A stretch of DNA of 23,937 nt. Origin: an uncultured Bacteroidales bacterium. Its GTDB lineage: Bacteria; Bacteroidota; Bacteroidia; Bacteroidales; WCHB1-69. Positions 7,632-16,085 of this stretch are shown here, in pieces. Where the stretch lies: assembly GCA_937901455.1 (NCBI GenBank), contig CALDIA010000181.1, forward strand, positions 1-23,937, given 5' to 3'. Each line of letters opens with the position of its first letter. Positions within the stretch are counted from its first letter, which is position 1. Under the pieces are notes generated by a model that searched no databases, was not told where the DNA came from, and worked only from the letters and a program-made list of their open reading frames with translations. The position numbers and the translations under genes were made by a program.

Positions 7632-7668
7632 AAAAAAAGACATTATAGAAAAGAAAATGTCTTTTTTT
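7632..7668 (+). terminator. Rho-independent-type terminator after recF
   Basis: Perfect 13-bp stem: A7-GACATT (7632-7644) pairs with AATGTC-T7 (7656-7668), with an 11-nt loop. The A- and T-tracts make it potentially bidirectional. Its T-run ends only three bases before the -7 box of the next gene. Confidence 0.75.
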
Positions 7669-7670
7669 AT

Positions 7671-7678
7671 TATATTTG
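7671..7678 (+). promoter_or_regulatory. Bacteroidota -7 element TATATTTG
   Basis: Matches TAnnTTTG plus C, 19 bp before ATG 7698. It follows the recF terminator T-run almost directly, so the -33 region must overlap the terminator stem. Confidence 0.65.
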
Positions 7679-7697
7679 CCACTCAATTTTATTACGA

Positions 7698-8717
7698 ATG
7701 AAAAAAACGTTTTTACTCATATTAGCAACTGCGTTGACCTTATTCAACCTTACGGCGCAGAACCAGCACAAACGGGCTATTATTGGATTCTATAATGTTG
7801 AAAATCTGTTCGATACAATAAACGACCCCGAAAAAAACGATGAACAATTCCTACCTGAAGGGGATTATAAATGGAATACGGAACGCTATCTGAACAAATT
7901 GGACAAATTGTCGCAAGTTATATCCGAAATGGCTAAAATGGACGGCGGCTTAGTGATTCTGGGCGTGTCGGAAGTGGAAAACGAGCATGTGTTACGCGAT
8001 TTGGTAGCCACCGAGCGACTGGCCCCTCTGAAATTAGATGTGTGCCATCACGAATCTCCTGACCGCCGTGGAGTGGATGTCTCTTTTCTCTATAACCCCG
8101 CCCGCTTCAAAATCCTTTCCACAAAGGCCTATCCCTTGAAATTTGAAGAAAATCCAGACTTCATCACCCGTGACCAATGGCTGATGAGCGGCATATTGGA
8201 TGGAGAAGATACCATTCATCTGTTGGTCAACCACTGGCCATCCAAAATCGGGGGCGAGAAAAAGTCCTTGCCTTATCGCCTGGGCGCCGGAAAACTTGCC
8301 CGCCATATTGCTGACTCCATCATGGACATAAATCCCAATGCTAAAATCATTATCATGGGCGATATGAACGACAACCCGAATGCCAAAAGCATGATGGAGG
8401 GGCTGCGGACCAGAACAAACACTAAAGATTTGGCCCCAACTGATTTGTACAATCCTATGTGGCAAATGTACCGGAATGGGGTAGGGTCATACGCCTATCG
8501 CGACTCTTGGGAATTGCTCGATAACACTATCGTCTCTGCCGGTCTTGTCAATGCAACACGCGGATACAAGTTTATCAGCGCCCATATCTTCAGAAGAGAC
8601 TTTATGCTCACAAAATCAGGAGCTTACATGAACTACCCGTGGAGAATGTTTGCCGGTGGTATCTACCAAGGAGGCTATAGTGACCATTTCCCCGTTTATA
8701 TCATCTTGACAAAATAA
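7698..8717 (+). CDS. Exported endonuclease/exonuclease/phosphatase (EEP) family protein
   Basis: A 339-residue protein with a Sec signal peptide (MKKTFLLILATALTLFNLTAQ) and an EEP (DNase I-like) metal-dependent phosphoesterase domain. The motifs appear in order: GFYNVENLFDT (metal and substrate Asn), VSEVEN (metal Glu), DRRGVDVSFLYNP, VNHWPSK (catalytic His), IIMGDMNDNP (Asp/Asn pair) and the closing SDHFPV (Asp-His). All catalytic positions are intact. Bacteroidota carry many secreted members annotated as endonuclease. The substrate could be extracellular nucleic acid or another phosphodiester and cannot be fixed from sequence. The Dpm1-like gene starts 14 bp downstream, so the two probably share a transcript from the promoter at 7671. 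Confidence 0.88.
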   Translation: MKKTFLLILATALTLFNLTAQNQHKRAIIGFYNVENLFDTINDPEKNDEQFLPEGDYKWNTERYLNKLDKLSQVISEMAKMDGGLVILGVSEVENEHVLRDLVATERLAPLKLDVCHHESPDRRGVDVSFLYNPARFKILSTKAYPLKFEENPDFITRDQWLMSGILDGEDTIHLLVNHWPSKIGGEKKSLPYRLGAGKLARHIADSIMDINPNAKIIIMGDMNDNPNAKSMMEGLRTRTNTKDLAPTDLYNPMWQMYRNGVGSYAYRDSWELLDNTIVSAGLVNATRGYKFISAHIFRRDFMLTKSGAYMNYPWRMFAGGIYQGGYSDHFPVYIILTK

Positions 8718-8731
8718 TATCTTCAACTATT

Positions 8732-9481
8732 ATGGATAAAAGATTAGTTATTATCCCAACTTATAAGGAAAAGGAGAATATTGAGGCCATAATCAATGCG
8801 ATCTACAATGTCATTGATGTGCATATCCTCATTATTGACGACAATTCTCCAGACGGAACGGCTGACATTGTTAAGCAACTGATGCAACAGTTCCCCGACA
8901 AGCTATTTCTTGAGCAACGGGCTGGCAAGTTGGGACTTGGTACCGCCTATATACATGGGTTTAAGTGGGGATTGGCTCGGAATTACGACTTCATCTTCGA
9001 AATGGATGCTGATTTCAGCCACAATCCTGAAGATTTGGTCCGACTGTACAATGCTTGTATAGAGCAAAATGCAGACTTAGCCATCGGCTCCCGTTATTGT
9101 AATGGGGTAAATGTGCTGAATTGGCCTATGGGGCGACTCCTGATGTCATACTATGGGTCTATGTATGTGAGAGTTATGCTTGGAATGCCCATCATGGATA
9201 CCACTGCGGGCTTCAAATGTTACCGGGCATCAGCATTGCGTTGTGTTGATTTTGACAAGATCAAACATATTGGCTATGGATTCCAGATAGAGATGAAGTT
9301 CAATATGTATAAATTGAAATATAAGATTGTAGAAGTACCGATTATTTTCAAGGACCGTGAAGCTGGCATTTCCAAGATGAGTTCAGGAATTTTCAAGGAG
9401 GCTATCTTTGGCGTCATCGGCTTACGTATCCGCAGCTGGTTCCGAAAATGGGAACGTGTGGAACATACCTATACCATTTAA
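8732..9481 (+). CDS. Polyprenol-phosphate mannosyltransferase, Dpm1-like (GT2)
   Basis: A 249-residue soluble GT2 enzyme of the dolichol/polyprenol-phosphate mannose synthase type, which transfers a sugar from a nucleotide donor to a lipid phosphate at the inner face of the membrane. The motifs are IIPTYKEKENI (7-17), DDNSPDGT (36-43), the DxD-containing EMDADFSHNPEDL (from residue 90), GSRY and MDTTAGFKCYR. There are no C-terminal membrane helices, so it is the short, peripheral form. The donor sugar is inferred from the family. It is probably used for envelope glycans or protein glycosylation. A terminator follows the stop. Confidence 0.9.
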   Translation: MDKRLVIIPTYKEKENIEAIINAIYNVIDVHILIIDDNSPDGTADIVKQLMQQFPDKLFLEQRAGKLGLGTAYIHGFKWGLARNYDFIFEMDADFSHNPEDLVRLYNACIEQNADLAIGSRYCNGVNVLNWPMGRLLMSYYGSMYVRVMLGMPIMDTTAGFKCYRASALRCVDFDKIKHIGYGFQIEMKFNMYKLKYKIVEVPIIFKDREAGISKMSSGIFKEAIFGVIGLRIRSWFRKWERVEHTYTI

Positions 9482-9518
9482 CACGTTTTTTATCATAATT
9501 TTTTTTTTTACGTGTACG

Positions 9519-9547
9519 GGTCCGCTCAAACAGGGCGGACCTTTTTT
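9519..9547 (+). terminator. Rho-independent terminator after the Dpm1-like gene
   Basis: Stem GGTCCGC (9519-9525) pairs with GCGGACC (9535-9541), with a 9-nt loop and then six T. A further weak pair ACACG/CGTGT (9481-9485 and 9511-9515) encloses an AT-rich stretch just upstream. Confidence 0.85.
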
Positions 9548-9550
9548 ACC

Positions 9551-9718
9551 TTCCAAGACACCTATTTAACATAATATAAATTATCGGACAAATATAGAGC
9601 CGGTTTTATGATTATGTATTTCGAAGCACTTACAAAAAAGATATCCTCGCGAGAATTGAATATTTGAAAGAAATCTGGATGCGGGGGGCGGAAAAAGAAA
9701 AAAATAAAAAAAGCGTGG
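9551..9718. other. AT-rich intergenic stretch without a supported gene
   Basis: Between the terminator and the tgt stop. It contains an 8-bp palindrome (CTCGCGAG) and homopolymer A-runs after tgt, but no hairpin clear enough to call a tgt terminator. A minus-strand TATATTTG at 9589-9596 has no gene to serve. Confidence 0.6.
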
Positions 9719-10852
9719 TTATAATCTTTGGGATATTTTGGGAAGAATTTCGTTTTTCCAGGAGGCAAATGTTCCTTCAAGAATTTTTTTACGAGCGGTT
9801 TGAACAAGATCCATATAAAAATGGAGATTATGAATGCTGCCAATCATAGGTCCGAGCATTTCATCTGCCACATACAAATGTCGTAGATATGCGCGTGTGT
9901 ATTCGCGGTCAGCAAAGAGATTGCTATTGGCATCAATGGGTGTGAAATCGGTTTTCCATTTTTCATTGCGCATATTCAGGATGCCGTCCCACGTGAAAAT
10001 CATGCCATTGCGGCCGTTGCGTGTTGGCATCACACAATCGAACATATCCACGCCCAGGGCTATGTTTTCGATAATGTTGGCGGGTGTGCCCACGCCCATC
10101 AGATAGCGAGGTTTATCCTCTGGAAGAGCCCTGCAGCATAGGTCGGCCATAGCATACATATCTTCAGTGGGCTCCCCTACCGCTACCCCACCGATGGCAT
10201 TTCCGTCGCAGTTGACGGAAATCACCTGTTCGATGGACTTCAGTCTCAGGTCCTTGAATAGTCCGCCCTGTACAATTGGGAATAAGGTTTGCTCATATCC
10301 ATATAGGGGATCGGTTTCGTCCAATCTTTTAACGCAACGTTTGAGCCATTGAAAAGTTGTTTCCACAGACTTCTTAGCATACTGATATTCACATGGATAC
10401 GGAATACATTCGTCAAAAGCCATCATGATATCTGAACCGATAGCGCGCTGGATATCCATCACTTTTTCTGGGCTAAAGAGGTGTTTGGAGCCATCTATAT
10501 GGGATAGGAACCAGACGCCTTCTTCTGGATTAATTTTGCGGCGGTGGCTCAGTGAGAACACCTGGAATCCGCCGCTATCGGTCAGTATAGGCTTGTTCCA
10601 GCCATTAAACTTATGCAGTCCGCCGGCGGCTTGGAGCACTTCTGTGCCGGGGCGAAGATACAGATGATAGGTGTTGCCCAAGATGATCTGGGCCTTCACA
10701 TCTTCGTATAGATTCTTGATATGCAAAGCCTTAACGGCACCAAGCGTGCCGACAGGCATGAAAATAGGGGTTTCAATTTCGCCATGGGCAGTAGTAATCA
10801 CGCCAGCGCGAGCGCTACTCTTCTCGTCTTTTCTGTTAATTATAAACTTCAT
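9719..10852 (-). CDS. tgt: tRNA-guanine transglycosylase, without the zinc cysteines
   Basis: Tgt swaps guanine at the wobble position of GUN-anticodon tRNAs for preQ1 on the way to queuosine. Of 377 residues, ILTDSGGFQVFSL carries the general-base Asp92. VQGGLFKDLR and GGVAVGEP line the base pocket, and GVDMFDCVMPTRNGRNG carries the predicted nucleophile Asp272. The usual zinc site is C-x-C-x2-C plus His. Counting from the nucleophile with the spacing of the Zymomonas enzyme, the three Cys positions fall on Ser310, Leu312 and Asp315, while His341 is kept (SIHNLHFY). The fold and the tRNA-contacting RAYLRHL are otherwise normal. I chose ATG 10852 (MKFIINRKD); the upstream ATG at 10873 adds seven atypical residues and lies inside the promoter. 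It is transcribed divergently from the GT2 gene. Confidence 0.92.
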   Translation of the reverse strand: MKFIINRKDEKSSARAGVITTAHGEIETPIFMPVGTLGAVKALHIKNLYEDVKAQIILGNTYHLYLRPGTEVLQAAGGLHKFNGWNKPILTDSGGFQVFSLSHRRKINPEEGVWFLSHIDGSKHLFSPEKVMDIQRAIGSDIMMAFDECIPYPCEYQYAKKSVETTFQWLKRCVKRLDETDPLYGYEQTLFPIVQGGLFKDLRLKSIEQVISVNCDGNAIGGVAVGEPTEDMYAMADLCCRALPEDKPRYLMGVGTPANIIENIALGVDMFDCVMPTRNGRNGMIFTWDGILNMRNEKWKTDFTPIDANSNLFADREYTRAYLRHLYVADEMLGPMIGSIHNLHFYMDLVQTARKKILEGTFASWKNEILPKISQRL

Positions 10853-10870
10853 TTTGTTAGTAAATTGCGG

Positions 10871-10878
10871 CAAAAATA
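10871..10878 (-). promoter_or_regulatory. Bacteroidota -7 element TATTTTTG for tgt
   Basis: On the minus strand this reads TATTTTTG plus C, ending 18 bp before ATG 10852. It is back to back with the plus-strand box at 10903. Confidence 0.6.
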
Positions 10879-10902
10879 CTACAATTTACGATTCAAAAAA
10901 AA

Positions 10903-10910
10903 TATTTTTG
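10903..10910 (+). promoter_or_regulatory. Bacteroidota -7 element TATTTTTG for the GT2 gene
   Basis: TAnnTTTG plus C, 30 bp before ATG 10941; separated by 24 bp from the divergent tgt box. Confidence 0.6.
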
Positions 10911-10940
10911 CAAACTGAAACCTTAACCTAAACCAAACCT

Positions 10941-12077
10941 ATGTTCGACGATACTTTATCGCTCGTATTTTTTGTAGTATTTGCACTCATCACTTTTCTT
11001 GAGTTGTTGTATTATTACATCTTGTACGCGCGTTTTGCCTTTAAGAAACCGTCCAAAGACCCTCGCGAAAGTGATGAAATGCCTCCCGTATCGGTCATCA
11101 TGGTTGTGCGTGATGCCGCTGCGGTACTGTTAAAGACCCTCCCGCGTTTGCTGAATCAGCACTACCCTTGCTTCGAGTTGGTGATTGTGAACGACAAATC
11201 GCAGGACGACACGAAGTTGCTCTTGTTAGAATATCAGCAGCAATATGACAACATTCACATTGTGAACTTGGACACGGCCAAGACGAGTGTGCGTGGCAAC
11301 AAGTATGCCATGTCGATAGGCGTCCGTTGCGCCAAGTATGACAACATTGTTTTTACCGATGCCGAATGCGCCCCTTCGTCCGTACATTGGCTGGAACAAA
11401 TGGCTGGGCGTTTCACCGACCGCACCCATATCGTGTTGGGCTACAGCACCTACCTCAAGCGCAAGAACCCATTCAATCGCCTATTGCATTTTGACACCAT
11501 GTTTTCGGCCATGCAGTATTTTTCCTTGGCTCTCGCCCACTCCACCTATCGTGGCGACCATAAGAACATAGGTTTCACCAAAGAACTCTTCTACAGTCAG
11601 AAAGGCTTTGCTGCGCACAACCATCTTGTATATGGCGACGAGGATATCTTTATCAGCAAGGCCGGCAAAAAGTGCCATACCGCCATTACTTACAGTCCTG
11701 ATTCCCACACGGTGCTGCAGCGCCCCGCTCAGTACAGCTATTGGGTTCATCACAAAGAAGGATTACTTTACACCAGAAAATATAACACCTTTAAAAACAA
11801 GTTTTTACTCAACGTTTATTCTTATATCAACCTTTTATTCTACGTTTCGCTTGTGTTTGCCGTTCTGTTTACCATGCATAATGTGGTGGCTGTTTCCATC
11901 GTAGTTAGCATCGCCTTCCTTCGTATTCTAAGTATGTACCTCGTCTTAGGTTTTTCTGCCAAACGGCTTAATGAGAAACAAATCATACCGGCCTTGCTTG
12001 TTTATGACTTGATTTTCTCTATTTTAAATCCCTTGTATTGGATTAGTGCACATTTACACCACCAAAGATTCGAATAA
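10941..12077 (+). CDS. Membrane-bound GT2 family glycosyltransferase
   Basis: A 378-residue GT-A glycosyltransferase with an N-terminal membrane helix (about 7-30) and two or three C-terminal helices (about 290-365). The catalytic domain shows PVSVIMVVRDAA, LVIVNDKSQDDT, a DxD-type metal site FTDAEC (Asp140) and YGDEDIF (Asp233, Glu234, Asp235), where the acceptor-activating acid normally sits. The QxxRW motif of processive synthases is not evident, which argues for single transfers. Donor and acceptor are unknown; the topology fits polysaccharide or glycolipid assembly at the cytoplasmic membrane. Its stop overlaps the start of the sigma factor by one base (TAATG). Confidence 0.85.
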   Translation: MFDDTLSLVFFVVFALITFLELLYYYILYARFAFKKPSKDPRESDEMPPVSVIMVVRDAAAVLLKTLPRLLNQHYPCFELVIVNDKSQDDTKLLLLEYQQQYDNIHIVNLDTAKTSVRGNKYAMSIGVRCAKYDNIVFTDAECAPSSVHWLEQMAGRFTDRTHIVLGYSTYLKRKNPFNRLLHFDTMFSAMQYFSLALAHSTYRGDHKNIGFTKELFYSQKGFAAHNHLVYGDEDIFISKAGKKCHTAITYSPDSHTVLQRPAQYSYWVHHKEGLLYTRKYNTFKNKFLLNVYSYINLLFYVSLVFAVLFTMHNVVAVSIVVSIAFLRILSMYLVLGFSAKRLNEKQIIPALLVYDLIFSILNPLYWISAHLHHQRFE

Positions 12078-12688
12078 TGGAAAACATCACATACGCTACC
12101 GAGAAGGCCAAAAGAGATTATATCCTTTTACGCAAGGCTATGGACAATAACGACCAAAAGGCATACGCTGAGTTGGTGAGTCTTTATCGAGACAGTATTT
12201 ACTATTTGATGATGAAGATTGTGAAGAACAGTGACGATGCGGAGGATCTCACACAGGAGACGTTTGGCAAGGCGTTTCGCAATCTGCATGCCTATTCACC
12301 GCAATATGCCTTCTCCACATGGCTTTACCGCATCGCTGTCAACAATAGCATCGACTATATCCGGCACAAGCACAATTCCCCGCAATGCGTTGACGATGAC
12401 CTGTTTAGCTTAACCTCAGAGCAATTGATAGACCGCTCCACTTCCAACCACACGCAGACACCGGAAGACATGGTCATTGACAAACAGCGAATCCACATGT
12501 TGCGTGCCGCCGTGCAGCAACTGCCGGAAAAATACCGCACCGTGGTGGAACTGCGTTATTACGACGAACTTTCCTATGAGGAGATTGCTTCAACTCTGAA
12601 CATCACGCTTTCCAATGTAAAGATACACCTTCTGAGGGCAAAAGGCATGTTGTCACAAATAATGGGGAACATGCGCTATGCAATATAA
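12077..12688 (+). CDS. ECF-type RNA polymerase sigma-70 factor
   Basis: A 203-residue group 4 sigma factor. Region 2 spans about 27-100 (LYRDSIYYLMMKIVKNSDDAEDLTQETFGKAF, then FSTWLYRIAVNNSIDYIR), with the DAEDLTQE core-binding signature. Region 4 spans about 145-195 (LPEKYRTVVELRYYDELSYEEIA, then LSNVKIHLLRAK, a helix-turn-helix). An acidic linker joins them. No anti-sigma gene or TonB-dependent regulator is adjacent, unlike the ECF-FecR units of Bacteroides. It overlaps the glycosyltransferase by one base and so is made from the same message. In Bacteroidota, stand-alone sigma factors of this kind are often constitutive. Target promoters cannot be inferred. Confidence 0.92.
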   Translation: MENITYATEKAKRDYILLRKAMDNNDQKAYAELVSLYRDSIYYLMMKIVKNSDDAEDLTQETFGKAFRNLHAYSPQYAFSTWLYRIAVNNSIDYIRHKHNSPQCVDDDLFSLTSEQLIDRSTSNHTQTPEDMVIDKQRIHMLRAAVQQLPEKYRTVVELRYYDELSYEEIASTLNITLSNVKIHLLRAKGMLSQIMGNMRYAI

Positions 12689-12694
12689 AAAGTG

Positions 12695-12702
12695 TATTTT
12701 TG
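12695..12702 (+). promoter_or_regulatory. Bacteroidota -7 element TATTTTTG
   Basis: TAnnTTTG plus C in the 32-bp gap after the sigma factor, 18 bp before ATG 12721 of the acyl-CoA ligase. Confidence 0.6.
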
Positions 12703-12720
12703 CTGCTTTATTCAAGTAAT

Positions 12721-14504
12721 ATGGAAATTACACGTTTGTTTGATATTTTAGAGCGCAATCTGAAGGAATTTCCAGTTGAAGATGCGTTATGTGGCAAAGA
12801 CAATGGCGTGCTGGTCAAGTACAGCACCCAACGATATGTACAGATCGTCAATAACATATCGTATGGTCTTTTGCAATTAGGAATCAAAAAAGGTGACTTT
12901 CTGATATGCTTGTAGTATAATGATGATCTCCTGCATTTGGATTATATAATCTGTATACAGGTGTATTAGAAGTTTTAGGGGCATTCCAGGCAATTCCCTC
13001 ATATCTCCAGCCTACCATCAGTGAAAGTGACTACGACTATATCCTTCACCATGCCGATGTGAAGTTGATATTTGTATCCGGCTGGGAGTTATTGCATAAG
13101 ATCAATGCCATTATTAATAATATGCCCGGTTTGACCGATCGTGTCTATACATTTCGGAACCTTTTGGGATATAGGCATTTGAATGAGCTTATAGAACTTG
13201 GTCGTGCCAATCCGAGTCCACAATATCTGCAACAGATTAAAGACAGTATTACCCCTGATGATGTGGTATCCTACGTCTATACCTCAGGCACTACAGGCAA
13301 TCCGAAAGGAGTCATGCTCACGCACGAGAACTTCCTCACGAACATTCGAGGTGTCTTACCCATCATACCGACTGCTGCGGGCAACCGTATATTGAGCTAT
13401 TTACCTTTGTGCCATGTATATGAGCGCATGTTGAACTACGCATTCCAGTCGTTGGGCATACCTATTTATTATACGGAGAATATTGCAAAGATACAGCAGG
13501 ACATGGCGGAGTTGCAACCCGATATTTTCACCACGGTCCCGCGACTCTTGGAAAAGATTTACGACAAGATTTTGGCACAGGGCAATAAGCTGACAGGTGT
13601 TAAGAAGCGTATTTTCTTTTGGGCCAACGATGTGGCTTTGGAGTATGAATTCAGCAGCAGCAAATCCTACCAACGCAAATTAAAACGCGCCCGCAAGTTG
13701 GTGTTGAACAAATGGAACGAAGCCTTAGGTGGTCGTCTGAAGGTTATCGTATCAGGTGGTGCGGCTATTCAGCCGCGTATTTCGCGCGTTTTTTGGGCCA
13801 TGGGAGTCCCCGTATTGGAGGGCTATGGCACTACAGAGTCGGCACCAGTCATTGCGGTGAGCGACTTTTTCAAGGGCGGTCTGGAATTTGGTGCTGCCGG
13901 CCATGTGCTACCCGGCACCAAGGTGAGAATTGCCGATGATGGCGAAATCCTGACCAAAGGCAAACATGTAATGAAAGGATACTATAACGCTCCAGAGCAA
14001 ACTGCTGAAGCCATTGACGAGGAGGGTTGGCTGCATACCGGCGACCTTGGCAAACTAACTCCTGGTGGACGCGTGAAAATTACTGGACGCAAAAAGGAAA
14101 TGTTCAAGACCGCCTTTGGCAAATATGTAGTACCCACTATCATAGAAAACAAGTTTGCCGAAGACCCGCTAATTGACAATATCCTGGTGGTGGGCGAGAA
14201 CCAAAAATTCGCCGCCGCTCTGATTGTGCCCAGCTTCAGCGATCTGCGCAACTGGTGCAATCAAAACCACATTAACTATACCACTAATGAGGAGATGATT
14301 AAACACCCGGATGTGCTTAAACAGTTCAAAAAGGTTGTGGATCAGTACAACAAATTCTTCGGCGACACAGAAAAAATCAAGAGCTTCTCATTGGTAGGAT
14401 ATGAGTGGTCTGTCCAGACCGGAGAACTCACCCCTACCCTAAAACTCAAGCGCAACAAACTGATGGAGAAATACAAGGATCAGATCAAGGAGTTGTTCAA
14501 ATAG
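12721..14504 (+). pseudogene. Long-chain acyl-CoA ligase (AMP-forming), interrupted by stop and frameshift
   Basis: The protein would activate fatty acids to acyl-CoA through an acyl-adenylate. The N-terminus (MEITRLFDILERNLKEF, then LVKYSTQRY and LGIKKGD) is intact up to a TAG at 12913. Homology resumes one frame over: GVLEVLGAFQAIP, then PTISESDYDYILHHADVKLIFVS, continuing without a break to 14504. That part carries YTSGTTGNPKGVMLTHEN (P-loop), GYGTTESAPV, GWLHTGDLG and the RKKEMFKTAFGKYV hinge region. The span is 1784 nt, not a multiple of three, and close to the usual 600-residue length. The shift lies between 12927 and 12966, and the segment 12900-13015 matches the family poorly in every frame. 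Either the gene is decaying or this patch contains sequencing errors; the clean remainder of the frame favours a recent or artificial lesion. A GTG at 13059 could start a fragment lacking the N-terminal subdomain. Confidence 0.8.
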
Positions 14505-14533
14505 TTCCCTCCCCTCCTTTCCTATTATTTTAT

Positions 14534-14541
14534 TATTTTTG
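14534..14541 (+). promoter_or_regulatory. Bacteroidota -7 element TATTTTTG for cysS
   Basis: TAnnTTTG plus C, 29 bp before ATG 14571, in the 66-bp gap after the acyl-CoA ligase. Confidence 0.65.
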
Positions 14542-14570
14542 CAGTCTCAATACTGAATCATTCAAAGGTT

Positions 14571-16064
14571 ATGATAAATCCAACTGACAATAAAGGAAAA
14601 GTATTATTGTTTAATACTTTAAGTAAAAGAAAAGAATTATTAACCCCTATTGTACCCGACCATATCGGCCTGTATGTTTGTGGCCCCACCGTATATGGAG
14701 AACCCCATTTGGGTCATGCTCGTCCTGCGGTCACTTTTGACGTGGTATTCCGTTATTTGACACACATTGGTTACAAGGTGCGTTATGTGCGCAACATCAC
14801 TGACGTGGGCCACTTGGAGCACGATGCTGACGAGGGCGAGGACAAGATTGCCAAGAAAGCTCGTTTGGAGCAACTGGAACCCATGGAAGTGGCGCAATAT
14901 TATATGGACAGTTACCACAAGGCCATGGATGCCCTCAACGTAAAGGGGCCATCCATTGAGCCACGTGCTTCCGGTCATATTATCGAACAAATTGAAATGG
15001 TGCAGCGCATCCTCGACAAAGGCTATGCTTACGTGTCGGAAGGCTCTGTGTATTTTGATGTAGCCAAGTTTGACCAAGATTTCGGATATGGCAAGCTTTC
15101 TGGTCGCGTGTTGAACGAACTAATCGCCAATACCCGCGAACTGGACGGTCAGAGCGAGAAGCACAATCCCGCTGACTTTGCCCTTTGGAAGAAAGCCTCC
15201 CCCGAGCACATCATGCGCTGGAAATCACCATGGAGTGTCGGATTTCCTGGTTGGCACATAGAGTGTACCGCCATGAGCACTAAGTATTTGGGAGAGCAAT
15301 TCGATATCCACGGAGGCGGCATGGACTTGCTTTTCCCGCACCATGAATCGGAAGTTTGCCAAAGCACTGTGGCTAACGGCAAGAGTTCTGTACGCTATTG
15401 GATGCATAACAACATGATTACCATTGAAGGTCAAAAGATGGGCAAGTCATTGGGCAACTTCATTACCCTCAACGAGTTCTTTACTGGTAGCCATCCTAAG
15501 TTAGAAAAAGCCTATTCGCCCATGACCATTCGTTATTTCGTATTGCAAGCATCTTATCGTGGCACTGTTGATTTCAGTAATGAAGCTTTGCAGTCGGCTG
15601 AAAAGGGCTTGGAGAAACTTTATGCTGCCGAGCGTCATCTTGACACGCTGAAGGCGGGTAATGCCTCCACCGAAAACGTGGCGGCTGTTCAGGAGCGTTG
15701 CTATGAGGCCATGAACGACGACTTCAATACGCCGAAGGTCATAGCCGAACTATTTGACGCTGCACGTATCATCAATGCCGTTAAGGATGGCCACGCCACA
15801 CTCACTGCGGAAGATATCGAACTGTTGAAAATCACCTTCCGCACCTTCTTTTTCGACATTTTGGGCATCAAACCGGAGTTAGCACAAGGCGACACGCGCG
15901 AGCATGATGCCTTGGAAAAAGCGATGGCCTTAGTGCTTGATATGCGCAAAACCGCTAAGGCTGAGAAGAATTGGGCATTGTCAGATAAAATCCGTGACGA
16001 GCTCAATGCTGCCGGCATCATCGTGAAAGATACGAAGGACGGTGCCGAATGGAGTTTGTCGTAA
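14571..16064 (+). CDS. cysS: Cysteinyl-tRNA synthetase
   Basis: Class I synthetase charging tRNA-Cys in the cytoplasm. The 497 residues show the HIGH signature as HLGH (46-49) in YVCGPTVYGEPHLGHAR and the KMSKS loop as KMGKS (289-293). The zinc site that selects cysteine is complete: Cys37, Cys232 (HIECTAMS), His257 and Glu261 (FPHHESE). The C-terminal helical region (MNDDFNTPKVIAELFD, then SDKIRDEL and WSLS) is present to the end. It is transcribed alone from its own promoter. It is convergent with the nitroreductase gene; 21 bp separate the stops. Confidence 0.97.
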   Translation: MINPTDNKGKVLLFNTLSKRKELLTPIVPDHIGLYVCGPTVYGEPHLGHARPAVTFDVVFRYLTHIGYKVRYVRNITDVGHLEHDADEGEDKIAKKARLEQLEPMEVAQYYMDSYHKAMDALNVKGPSIEPRASGHIIEQIEMVQRILDKGYAYVSEGSVYFDVAKFDQDFGYGKLSGRVLNELIANTRELDGQSEKHNPADFALWKKASPEHIMRWKSPWSVGFPGWHIECTAMSTKYLGEQFDIHGGGMDLLFPHHESEVCQSTVANGKSSVRYWMHNNMITIEGQKMGKSLGNFITLNEFFTGSHPKLEKAYSPMTIRYFVLQASYRGTVDFSNEALQSAEKGLEKLYAAERHLDTLKAGNASTENVAAVQERCYEAMNDDFNTPKVIAELFDAARIINAVKDGHATLTAEDIELLKITFRTFFFDILGIKPELAQGDTREHDALEKAMALVLDMRKTAKAEKNWALSDKIRDELNAAGIIVKDTKDGAEWSLS

Positions 16065-16085
16065 GAGTTACACCCCAAACGCACC

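Noticed and set aside
9589..9596. Minus-strand TATATTTG as a promoter
   Set aside because: It is followed by T, not C, and would only transcribe antisense into the Dpm1-like gene.
9562..9843. 93-codon minus-strand frame overlapping the tgt end (possible LptF/G-like gene)
   Set aside because: Most of it overlaps the conserved tgt C-terminus, and the rest is low-complexity Phe/Lys-rich sequence with no match to a permease.
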